From NCBI GenBank assembly GCA_003988855.1, contig QYAI01000078.1:62001-126000 (forward strand): a stretch of 64,000 bases of DNA. Direction: 5' to 3'. Both the position numbers and the translations under genes were made by a program. Each line of letters opens with the position of its first letter. The stretch's first letter is position 1. This document shows positions 11,225 to 20,350 of the stretch, in pieces. The DNA is from Arachnopeziza araneosa. Its lineage: Eukaryota; Ascomycota; Leotiomycetes; Helotiales; Arachnopezizaceae. Below the pieces are notes generated by a model. The model made no database searches, was not told the origin of the DNA, and saw only the letters and a list, made by a program, of their open reading frames with translations.

Positions 11225-12773
11225 TCACTCCTTCTTGATCCACTTCTCCATCTCCTGGCCAACGACGAGGCCACTCCCTTTCAGATAGCGCTTCTGGCCA
11301 CCGGCGTAGTCGACATAGGTGACGCCGAAACGGGTGGCGTAGCCATCGGCCCACTCAAAGTTGTCCATCAGGCTCCAGGCCATGTAGCCGGTGACGCGGG
11401 CGCCGTCCCGCACGGCGCGGGCCAGGGCGGCGATATACGTGCGGAAATATGTCTGGCGGAAGGAGTCCTGCAGGAGCGCGTCGAGCGGGAGGTCGCCCTC
11501 GGCTTTGACCGAGGTGCCGTTCTCGGTGACGAGGATGGGGGGGAAGGAGTAGCGGCGCGAGATCCAGAGGAGGAGGTTGTGGAAACCGCGCGGGTTGGGA
11601 CGTAGCCATGTGCACTGTGTTTCGGGGCCGATGCACTCCCCTGAGACGGAGACGAAGCCGGTCGTCAGGTTGCCGGCGAAGTCGTCTAGTGCGGGCGGCG
11701 TCGTCTTGCCGCGCACGTAGTTGGCCGTGTACGTGTTCATGCCGTAGAAGTCGTTGGAGCCGCGGACGAGGGCCAGTTCGGACGGCGTGAAGGTCGGCAG
11801 GCGGTCCGTCAGCTGGGCGCGCATCGAGGCTGGGTAGGAGCCCAGGTAGATGGGGTCGCCGAACCAGCCGATGCTGAATTCGAGTTTGCGCTGGGCGGCG
11901 GCGACGTCGACTGGGTTGGAGGGGTCGTAGGGGTAGGTGGAGTCGCCTGTGTGACGTTAGCGAGGGGATAGGGGGGAGCTTGGAGGGACCACATACCATT
12001 GAGCGTGATGCCGATCTCGCCACCGTTCTTGGGCTTGAATTCTTCTCGGTACAGCTTGACGACCGTCCCGTGAGCTAGGAGGAGGTTGTGTCCGACCTGC
12101 CAGCATTCCCGCGTGCTGTCTCCCACCGGACTCTTGCTCCTGTCACTGCAGCGTCCCGGTGCAAAGGTGCCCGTGCTGTAACCCAGCACAGCCACGCACC
12201 ACGGCTCGTTGAACGTGATCCAGCGCTTCACCTTGGGCAGCGCCGCGAACAGTACACGGGCATAGTGCGTGTAGTCCAGCACGAACTCCTCCCTGTTCAG
12301 CGGCCCGCCGTAACGCTTATCCAGGTTGTCGGGGAGATCCCAATGGAACAACGTCACCATGGGCGCGATGCCGGCGTCTAGCAGGTCGTCGACAAACTTC
12401 TGGTAGAAGGCGATGCCGGCGGGGTTGATGGGGTCGTGGCGTCCACCCAGGGGGATGATCCTCGGCCAGGAGATGGAGAAGCGGTAGTGCTTGGCGCCTG
12501 TCTGCTTGAGCAGGGCGATGTCTTCGGCGGTGCGGTGGTACGAGTCGCACGCGACAGACCCATCACTGCCATCTGCGATCTTGCCTGGCCGTGCACAGAA
12601 GGTATCCCAGATGGACGGGAGGCGACCATCAGCAGCGGGCGCGCCTTCGATCTGGTAGCTGGAACGGTGAGCAGGGGAGCTGGGTCCAGAGAGGGAGGGA
12701 GAGCTCACGAGGCGGTAGCAAAGCCCCAGATAAAGTCCTTGTCAAGGACAGGATACGGTCCCGCGTCACCCAT
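11225..12773 (-). CDS. GH1 beta-glucosidase
   Basis: A family 1 glycoside hydrolase that would cleave cellobiose and other beta-glucosides; without a signal peptide it is probably intracellular. Three exons (12709-12773, 11997-12658, 11225-11946) with 50-base introns give 482 residues, the usual length. It begins MGDAGPYPVLDKDFIWGFAT. The acid/base glutamate lies in WITFNEPW and the nucleophile in ILVTENGTS; ASYQIEGA, FSISWPRI and HWDLP are also family landmarks, and the end carries RYLKGSG. Codon use is clearly more GC-rich at third positions than in most neighbours. The 5' UTR contains a hexanucleotide repeat directly before the ATG. Upstream, CreA-like SYGGRG hexamers occur at 13016 and 13214, too short to be more than suggestive. 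Confidence 0.96.
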
Positions 12774-12777
12774 TGCA

Positions 12778-12819
12778 GCTCTTGCTCTTGCTCTTGCTCT
12801 TGCTCTTGCTCTTGCTCTT
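12778..12819. repeat. Hexanucleotide microsatellite in beta-glucosidase 5' leader
   Basis: Seven uninterrupted copies of GCTCTT (AAGAGC on the coding strand) end four bases upstream of the beta-glucosidase start codon, so the tract would lie in the 5' UTR as a purine-rich leader. Confidence 0.9.
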
Positions 12820-13788
12820 TAAATCTTCCTTAAAACCCTCTGTAGAAGAAAGACAATTGATACCAAACCACAACAGCAGCCGGACGAGGCAGATATAAGA
12901 AACGGCCAAGATTATGTCATGTCGCTCGCCAGCACCAGCACCCTGAGCATAAGACGCCGCCAGCGACCTATAAGGGGAAACAGGCGAGCCAGACGACGAG
13001 ATCGGACCGCGGGAACCGGGGGGTCAGAAGCCCAAACCCAAGCCCAAGCCCAATGCCTTGGTTCGTCGTGGGCGGCGCTGCTCGCCATCGTCCGCATGCG
13101 TCCAGCAGAGGCAACCAACCCCACCAGCGACGTCTGGCGACGAGGAGTCCCGGTCCGTTCAGGCTGATCCTCGGGACGGCGGTGTTGGTGGATGAGTAAG
13201 GTGAGGTGAGTTGCTGGGGATGTGTGAGACTTGGAGATGTGTGAGGCTTGGGGATGTTTCACCTGTCACTGCAAGAATAAATCCTATGATATTGATTGAT
13301 GGGAAACCGAGCTTCGGAGGGACGCTTGACTGACGGACGAATCGTCTCGACATGATCGACGTCGAGTGCAACTCTGACGCGTTGCAGACCCGAAGTTTAC
13401 CCAGATTACCGGTCCTTCCATCAAGCTATCGGCCCCATTACTCATATTCAGCATAAGCACGACGAGATTGCCTTCTATGCAAGAGGAGAAGAAGATATCC
13501 CGCACACGAGATAAGAGCGAGAGAAACGTCTTGGAATTCTTGTGTACAGTATTACCCACATATCTGATATCTGATATCAAACTCCATTGCCATGCCATGA
13601 TCCCGCTGTCCTCCCATTTTTCCCTCGCTCTATCAAACCCCAACCCTACTGTAGCCACGCTGTAATCAAGTATGACGATGTCGTATAGGAAGCATTAAGA
13701 CGCGCCGAGCGGGCCTGAGTCGAAATCGTACATCCATCTTCGCCGTGACCCTTCGTAGCATCATAAGAAAAGACTCCTGTTGTCCCGT
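12820..13788. other. Intergenic, no gene seen
   Basis: This is the beta-glucosidase promoter side plus the 3' flank of the GFA gene. A GC-rich part (12900-13200) yields antisense frames with low-complexity Arg/Ala/Trp content that do not look like protein. A short AAGCCC repeat lies at 13030-13052. Confidence 0.5.
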
Positions 13789-14530
13789 TCAATGATGCAT
13801 CTCCTCATCTTCAATCAGTTCTCCGATCTTTCGTTTTCCAGGCGTCAGAGGCACATCACTATCATCGCTCTCGGTCCACTCGACAATCTCCCATTCAACT
13901 TTATACCGTCCATTGCCACCACTTCGCTGTCCCCAAGTCTTTCGTAGCCGTCCTAGCTGGCTTCCCTCAATCATGGTTTCAAACCATGGCAATCCCTCCG
14001 TTGCGTCCTCCTGCAATTGCACCTGTGTCGTAACTTTGGTCAAAGCCTCCCCTTCCTCGAGCTCTTCCAGGGCCTCTTTCGGGAGCAGACCCAGTTCCTC
14101 CAGATCCCTCAAATATTTTCCAGCCAAGCTTCCCAATGTCAGAGAGATGTATTCTGCTTCCTCGGGGCTACTCTCGCTCCAGTAACTCAGGGGCGTGCCG
14201 CAGAAGCCGCAGAAGTGGCGTTTGCTATCCTGTTCTGCCGGAGAGGTGTAGCTGCGGCGGATCGAGTTGTGGGTCTCGTCATCCATAAACGCATAAGTGG
14301 TGGAATGATACCAAGTGAGAGGCACACGTAGCCAAGCGGATAGGGGGGTAGCTTGGGAGCGACCTAGAGAGGGTCAGCTCGGAAGAAGGGATGCGCGGAA
14401 AGAGCTTACGGTGTACGCGACTGTTATCGAAGATAACCTGGGCCGCGTGTGTAGAATCAGAAGGGATATGAACGATATAGCGATTGCGACCGCACGAGCA
14501 GCCGCCGCTGAGGTTGCGGTGGTGATTCAT
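13789..14530 (-). CDS. GFA/CENP-V-type zinc-binding protein
   Basis: A 231-residue protein of the GFA (glutathione-dependent formaldehyde-activating, Mss4-like) fold. Exons 14410-14530 and 13789-14363 join across a 46-base intron on an Arg codon. The N-terminus MNHHRNLSGGCSCGRNRY carries the first zinc-ligand pair (CSC) and HFCGFCGTPLSYW the second (CGFC). The middle CxxC pair typical of formaldehyde-activating enzymes is not seen, as in many fungal GFA-like proteins, so catalysis is uncertain. The C-terminal 100 residues are acidic and Lys/Glu-rich with a possible basic motif (PGKRKIGEL). The start is the only in-frame ATG before the domain. Substrate unknown. Confidence 0.85.
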
Positions 14531-15540
14531 CGCGGATGGCGTGTTTCGCACTCGTTCCAAACGTCAGACTACGCCGGAGCGCAGAAAGCTGTGTCTCTTG
14601 CTCAACAAGGAGACTGGAAGCGACGGTGATGCCAGAAGCGTAGAGGGAGTTGGTGAAGAGAAGAGAAAGTCGAATTGGGTGGTCGAAATTATGGAGGGGT
14701 GGTGTTGCCTCCGGAAAGGACAATGAACGTCTCGCTTGTCCGTTGGTGGCCTGTTCCCGTTTCGAAACGTCTCTTCATCCTTCAGACCTCAACACCATGA
14801 GTAAGGATTGAGTACACGTCTCACTTCTCAACTCAAAAGAATGGGGAGTGGATAGGGCCACTGTGACTCATATGGCACTTGCGTTGCTTACATGGTCTTG
14901 GCTTTATACGTCTATAGAAAGCTGACTTCTCTCTCTATGCACAAAAGTCGGCCATTTGCCTCATGAATCATTTTTGCATTCTCTAGCTCGTCTTTAGAAA
15001 AGATGGGTCCGACTCTCCACGATTCACTCCTTGTTCTCTCCATTTCATTCGGCGTTCTTTACAGCCATTTTTTCGCTCAAGTCCTCCTTCTTTGCTTCAT
15101 GCGTGATCAGGGAGTAAACAAGACTTCACAATCAAGAACCAAATACTTCTATCACCTGCAAAATCAAAATATTCATCATGTCTAAGTTTGAAGGTTGAGT
15201 GGAATACCCGGGTGTCTAGATGCAACAAGCCTTAAGACATACTCAACAGACTGCCCATAGCATACCTAAAAACCGCAAAGAAAGCACTCGCGTGGTAGGC
15301 ATAGAAGCACCGGGTATCCGCATGGGAAAACTCCAAATAGCAAACTTATTGCTGTGCTCATCAGAGTGCCTAATGCAGGTGTGGTCACCCTAGAATCAAA
15401 CACGCCCAACCCGTGTTGAAGTGGCCGAGGATCTCTTTCGATGCCCCTTCAAGAATACCCGCATCCTATACTGAGAGATCATGCTGTATTTTAAAGTCAA
15501 CTTGCTGAAAATGCACGGGAAAGGGACATACGTTGGCTGT
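14531..15540. other. Intergenic, no gene seen
   Basis: Short frames only, none with coding character or homology I recognise. It includes the upstream region of the GFA gene and the 3' flank of the broken small gene that follows. Confidence 0.5.
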
Positions 15541-16014
15541 TTACGCATGACGGAGAGCTTGAATCTCGCCAATCATTTCGTGTATTAGTCCGGCTACGTC
15601 AGCAATATTTTGACAGTTGCGCTGTGTAGAGGGCATGGCTTTGCTTGGTGTAGAGAGCAAGGCTTTGATTTCCCATATTTGGAGCTCTTCTACTGCTCAG
15701 TCTTTGTCGGCTTGTGTATATTGGCCTGCTCCCTCCATGCTTTTTTTGGCTTCGAGAGATCGATTGTATTGATTATGCTAGAAAAGAAGTTGGCTTGCTT
15801 GCTTTGTGTCGCTGTTCTTGAACTCGTTTCCTTTCCGCCACTGACCTTCAGCTCCCAGGGTGTATTCTTGTTCGTTGGAACTGAGATGAAATCACTCAGC
15901 CTCCAAACTACGATTCTTGTTTCGGCCGTGTGACTCAAAGAATGTTAGTAAATGTAAGCAAGTCGCAGCAGGTCCCGGAAGTTACTAACGGGGTTTCGCC
16001 GGGGTAGTGTCCAT
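15541..16014 (-). CDS. Small hypothetical protein, two exons, frame break near 15690
   Basis: I do not recognise this family. An ATG at 16014 (MDTTPAKPRY) joins across a 52-base intron (15934-15985; GTAACT donor, TTTACTAAC branch site, TTGAG acceptor) to a hydrophilic frame that runs to a TAG at 15690, giving 90 residues. The next frame over then continues with protein-like sequence (EELQIWEIKALLSTPSK, then ADVAGLIHEMIGEIQALRHA) to a TAA at 15541. Both pieces have ordinary amino-acid composition, unlike the antisense readings, so I infer one gene of about 140 residues broken by a one-base slip, real or from the assembly. A plus-strand frame over the same bases is very hydrophobic and looks like a shadow. 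Confidence 0.4.
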
Positions 16015-16954
16015 GATAAAACCAGGGGATCTAGAAGGTTGTGTAGTATAGACGCGTCTTGCGTTCTGTTGTGCTGGCCAAGCGGTTCTGCGTAGGTCTA
16101 AGCAATCATATCATGGCGATACAGTTGTTCTAGCCAGCGATGTTGTGTATCTTCTAAGACGTGTGTGAACAATAATCTCGATCTGTTGTTGGATATATAC
16201 CAAGCACGAGAAGCAGTAGCGCTGGTCCTTTCAAAATAATGCTTTACTGTACATTCACATAGCCCTTGAGAGGAGCAGGTTTCATTGCCAAGGGAAGTGC
16301 GTGTGGATTTTAAACCCGTTTATAGAGGTCTTATTTGTTCACGTCTCAATTAGAAGCAGAGCGCCATGATTGTCTCACTTGCACATGAACACGACCAAAC
16401 TTGAGAGGTGGAAACTTTTGTTCTTCATTGCCTATCTGCTCCTCCAGTCATTCGGATCCTGCCCATTCTTACGTCTGACCACCACCACGTTGCTCCACAT
16501 GCTTTGTGCCTCTCGAATCCCGGCGTCTTCTGCATCCCTACGGAGATTGTCCTGTCTGAGAGAGACGATGAGGTGTACACTTAATCCTCCCCTCTTCTTG
16601 CGATCGAGAATGAAAGAGGAGTCTGCAACTGTAGATGTTCCTGAGCTTGGATGGAGACTGCGGGTGTGGGATTGCTGTTTGGATGAGGTGTGGTTGTGTT
16701 GATTGCGGTGGGGATTGGAGTTTGGATGAGGTGTGATTGTATTGGTTGTGGTGAGGCGAAGTTGATTGTATTGATTGTGGAGAGGTGAAGTTGATTGATT
16801 TTATTGATTGTGATGAGGATCGGAACTTGGATGAAAAGTGATCGTATTGATTGTGGTGAGGATTGGAACTTGGAGTTGATCAGGATGTTTTTGAGATGTA
16901 GTTGTTTGAGGGATGTGTGGTTGTTGGTAAAAGTCGAAACTCTACATTACTCTC
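16015..16954. other. Gene-poor stretch with degenerate repeats
   Basis: Around 16690-16880 phrases built from TTGATTGTATTGATTGTGGTGAGG recur imperfectly. On the minus strand at about 16470-16640 there is a short protein-like frame (DNLRRDAEDAGIREAQSMW) ended by TAG; part of it is echoed at about 16950-16990. This could be a decayed duplicated gene fragment. Nothing intact was found. Confidence 0.4.
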
Positions 16955-17046
16955 TAAATCCCCCCCTTTTTGCTATCCAGGGTTTCCTGGCACACATCGC
17001 AATTCTTGGCCGCAGGACCCTGGTTAACAAACTTAAGGGGGATTTA
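16955..17046. repeat. Imperfect hairpin with 10-base terminal inverted arms
   Basis: The ten bases TAAATCCCCC at the left and GGGGGATTTA at the right are perfect inverted copies. Inside them CCAGGGT and ACCCTGG pair again. The 92-base unit could fold as one stem with internal loops. It lies in gene-poor DNA. Confidence 0.6.
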
Positions 17047-17846
17047 CACCTCCCCTAGTGCGACCTCGGTCGCTAAGAAGGAACATCAGTGTCTGCTATA
17101 ATTGTAATGGAATGCATTCTCACAACTTGCTTGAGAGTTTCGAAAACTCTATGAGTTAGGGACCAAAGTGGCAAGAGGTGCTGAATCTGTATTTGGTTAG
17201 AGATCAATCTGAGTATCAGAGAAAGTTTGCTTACATCGACCCCCAAGGGGATAGGAGGCTTATCATCCTCTTCTGCAACCCCTTATCTTTGAGCCACCTT
17301 GGTCCCCTATTGAGTCAGGAGTGCCGACGCCCCCCTCGTCGCCGAGAGCCTGACCAGCAGTGCTCTGCGACGACGGCTGCGCGACCGATGCCTCCCAGTC
17401 CCCTATAGTAGTCGTTAATCAAGTGACAAGAGGGAAGAGCGCAAGGATACTCACCATCACACCTCCACCATCCAAACCACCATCGACTTTCATCGTCCAA
17501 GAGGACTCGAGGACTCCAAACTAGAACCATCAACAATGACATGCACAAGAGGTGTGAATGCATTACCTTCAACGTCCAGTGTCGTCGTGCGGACGAAAAT
17601 CATTTGTCCGACCAAAGAATCGATCTTTCGAAAGTGTGTTGAGTGTTGTTTATTTTTCTGGGTTTCGAAAGGCAGGATGGATTTTGTGCTCTCTCGCCTA
17701 GCTAGCGTTGTTTTGATCTCTCTCATCAGGCTCTGGGAACGTGATCATGGAGCGGTGTTACTGTTGATCCGCTCAGAGCTGCTTTGGGCTGTGTGAAGGC
17801 GGTCGGGGCCTCTGTTTGTTCTGTTCAGAGGGATGTTGGGTCATGT
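17047..17846. other. Intergenic, no supported gene
   Basis: The frames present are short and none shows a recognisable domain. Pyrimidine-rich and purine-rich strand bias is marked around 17450-17520. Confidence 0.4.
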
Positions 17847-18545
17847 GGAAGCTGACCACCTTGTCTCGATTGCTTTGTGATGTGTTCTCCTATTGTCGAA
17901 GTGCTCTCCACTTTGATTGTTTTGTGACTTGTTCTCCTATTGTCGAAGCGGCTCTCCACTTTGATTGCCATGAGACTTCTTGCGTTGTCCAAGTAGCTCT
18001 CCACTTTGATTGCTTTGGGACTTATTCTCCTATTTTCCAAGCGGCTGCTTCACTCTGAAGTGTTGGGAGCTGTCTTGGCTTTAATAGAGGCGGTGGTGAA
18101 AGCGGTGGAGGTGTCACTTTTATATATTTAGAGTTGCAGTAAGTTCTGTGAAAGCTGGCCGCCTTGTCTGGATTGCTTTGGGGCTTCTTGTTTTGTCAAA
18201 GCAGTGCTTTACTTTGATGCTTTAAGACTTCTTGAATTGTCGAAGCGGTGCTTTACTTTGATTGCTCTAGGATTTCTTCTCTTATTATGGAAGCAGTGCT
18301 TTACTTTAATTGCTCTAGGACTTGTTCTCCTATTGTCGAAGCGATGCTTCATTTTGATGTGTAGGAGTAAGTCTTGACGTTTGTAGAGGCGGGGTAAAAG
18401 CGGTAGAGGTGCCGCCTTACTATATTCAGAGTTACCTTGTTTTGATTGCTTTGAGATCTCTTAATCTATTGTCCATGCGGCTGCCTCACTTCAATGTTAG
18501 AAGTTGTCTTGACTTTTGTGGAAGCGGTGGTGAGGCGTCTTAAAC
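17847..18545. repeat. Nested satellite: ~47-base units inside ~285-300-base higher-order units
   Basis: A basic unit of roughly 45-50 bases (CTTTGATTGCTTT ... TGTTCTCCTATTGTCGAAGCG) repeats imperfectly. It is embedded in a larger unit beginning with an AGCTGRCCRCCTTGTCT-like phrase at 17848 and 18149, with a truncated third start near 18432, and ending in AGAGGCGG ... AAAGCGG. Many unit differences are C/T or G/A transitions. Confidence 0.75.
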
Positions 18546-18990
18546 GTGTTACTATGCTGCTATCACAGCGAGATCAATGTACAAGCCGAGGCTCTGAGTT
18601 CAAAGATCTATTTATAATGTCTTTGTGGGTGCTGCTTTTCTTTGTCCTTATTTTTGATAAGTAAAGCATTGGTCAAGTGCATTTTCAGTGCTGCGGATAT
18701 CGACTTTATCATTTAATTTAGCTTTTTTTATCCGTACTTCAAATGGAAAAAGTTATCCGCTACACACACAAAAATAACGAGTAGTTTATAGAACTAGGTA
18801 GAAGCAATGTGCTTGGAATCGAGTTCTGCAAGTCCACATGTAAATTGGGAAAAGCTTTTGATGTGGGAGCAAGACTTTCATTAATATATTGGTTCAATCT
18901 TCTAATATTGTAAAAAACTAGAAAGCTTCTTCGAGGAATATCCTAATGCTGATGTAGTCATCAGGTCCTCTGTGTATGCTTTCCCCTCCC
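18546..18990. other. AT-rich intergenic stretch
   Basis: No gene is evident. The bases 18600-18900 are AT-rich. The frame alternative to the zinc-finger fragment next door stays open down to 18918. Confidence 0.4.
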
Positions 18991-19446
18991 TTAATGCCAA
19001 CGAGATTCATGGTGCCTTTGGGTGCGACTGGCGACATAATATGGTCTCCAAGAGTGGTATTTCCTATCATGCCGACTCTGCTCATCCGGGCGACCAAAAC
19101 AGAGCAAATACTCCTCGCAGCCATACATACACTGCGGCTCTCTAGACCACACTCCTAGCTCGTTGCAGGTATTCCACGTCTGCTTCCTGCATCGAGTACA
19201 CGTGTCTCTGTAGTGGTTTTCCGGTTTCCGGCGGTCATAGAAATAGCCATTGCAGTGAGGGCATTGTTCCCGGTTGGTATTGTATGCGACTTTTAGATTT
19301 GGGAAATCGATGCTTCCGTCTTGGTTGAATCTTGTACATGTTGCTTCGATTCCGGTCAAGGCGCAACTTTGGGTGATGTCATTGATGCCTTGTATAAACA
19401 TCCTAGCATTGGTTTCTGCTATCGTAGAAACATTTCCTGCTATCAT
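18991..19446 (-). CDS. Putative zinc-finger protein fragment
   Basis: A frame of about 150 residues with Cys/His spacing typical of zinc-binding proteins. CPHC, followed twelve residues later by H and then C, forms a C2HC-like finger. Next come CTRC, and CMYGC followed by FGRPDEQSRHDRKYH, a C2H2-like fungal finger. The first ATG falls inside a 20-base tandem repeat, so the true 5' end is unresolved. A second frame (stop at 18918) also reads protein-like after the finger region (DHIMSPVAPKGTMNLVGIK), so a frame slip or decay is possible. I do not recognise the family. Confidence 0.35.
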   Translation of the reverse strand: MIAGNVSTIAETNARMFIQGINDITQSCALTGIEATCTRFNQDGSIDFPNLKVAYNTNREQCPHCNGYFYDRRKPENHYRDTCTRCRKQTWNTCNELGVWSREPQCMYGCEEYLLCFGRPDEQSRHDRKYHSWRPYYVASRTQRHHESRWH

Positions 19447-19500
19447 AGAAGTGTTTCTGCTATCATAGAATTGTTTCTGCTATCAGAGAATTGTCTTCTG
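19411..19500. repeat. 20-base minisatellite, about 4.5 units
   Basis: Units of 20 bases with the core TTTCTGCTATCATAGAA lie head to tail. Small changes include C/T at the sixth base of one copy and G/A near the end of others. Confidence 0.85.
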
Positions 19501-20350
19501 CTGGTGGTAGATAATAATTGTTCATCTTGCCGTAGTCGAGAAGATGGAGTGTGAAAGCGGATGACTCACCGTTCAAATTCCAGGTGTAATAAATAAACTT
19601 CGAATATTGGTAGATAGGTAGACTACAGTTCGATGTAATATAAGTGCAATCCCGTGTAGCACACAATCCTCACGGTAGATGTCATTAAAGGGTGTGAAAA
19701 TGATTCAAGAGAACAATTGCTCATTGAACATGATGAGCACAGCTGGCATTTCAATCAACTAGGAAGAATAGGGGATATGATAACCGGATCCACCGGGCAA
19801 TGCATTGGAAAGAAGCTTTAGTGTGTTTTTCACGACGCGTTGCTTCAAGTAAGCTTGTACGAGCTGGCAAGGCGCTGATCAAACTCTGCACCCGGCCCGA
19901 TTAAAGACTGCATCTAGGCTGCCCATCCATTGCGTTGCCAGCTGGTGCCTCATCCGAAATCCCCTAACCGCCTTCCTTTTGACGTCTCAGACACCGAGGC
20001 TCTTCATCGATGCCGAGAAGGGTTGATCTACTAGAGCATTATCAACAGCAAGAGTTGTCAAACAGCTATTTAGCAGAACATTGTTCTTAGCAGGAGAGCA
20101 ATAGGTGAGCACACCTGAGATTTAGGTAAGCGAAAGTTAGGCGAGATAGGACTTGGGAAATAGATATAAGCATAGTTCAGCAGTAGCAAGATTAAGCTGA
20201 ACCTAAGCCCCAGCAAAGGTAGTTCGGGGTTGCGTGAGTCAGATATGTGCAAGATTGTTAGATTCCGGATATACTATATTGTAAATTCCGTTGGAGAATT
20301 ATAACTCGTTGAACAATCTACTAGTCTAATTTTTTGTCGGCCTCTAGGCA
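19501..20350. other. Intergenic, no gene seen
   Basis: Mostly AT-rich. It contains the 3' flank of the following minus-strand membrane-protein gene. No supported ORF or RNA gene. Confidence 0.5.

Noticed and set aside
11355..12023. Long second minus-strand frame over the beta-glucosidase
   Set aside because: Arg/Pro/His-rich shadow produced by GC-rich third positions of the true exon.
15610..15933. Hydrophobic plus-strand frame with possible helices
   Set aside because: Antisense of the minus-strand small gene, which has a well-formed intron; hydrophobicity follows from the complement of hydrophilic codons.
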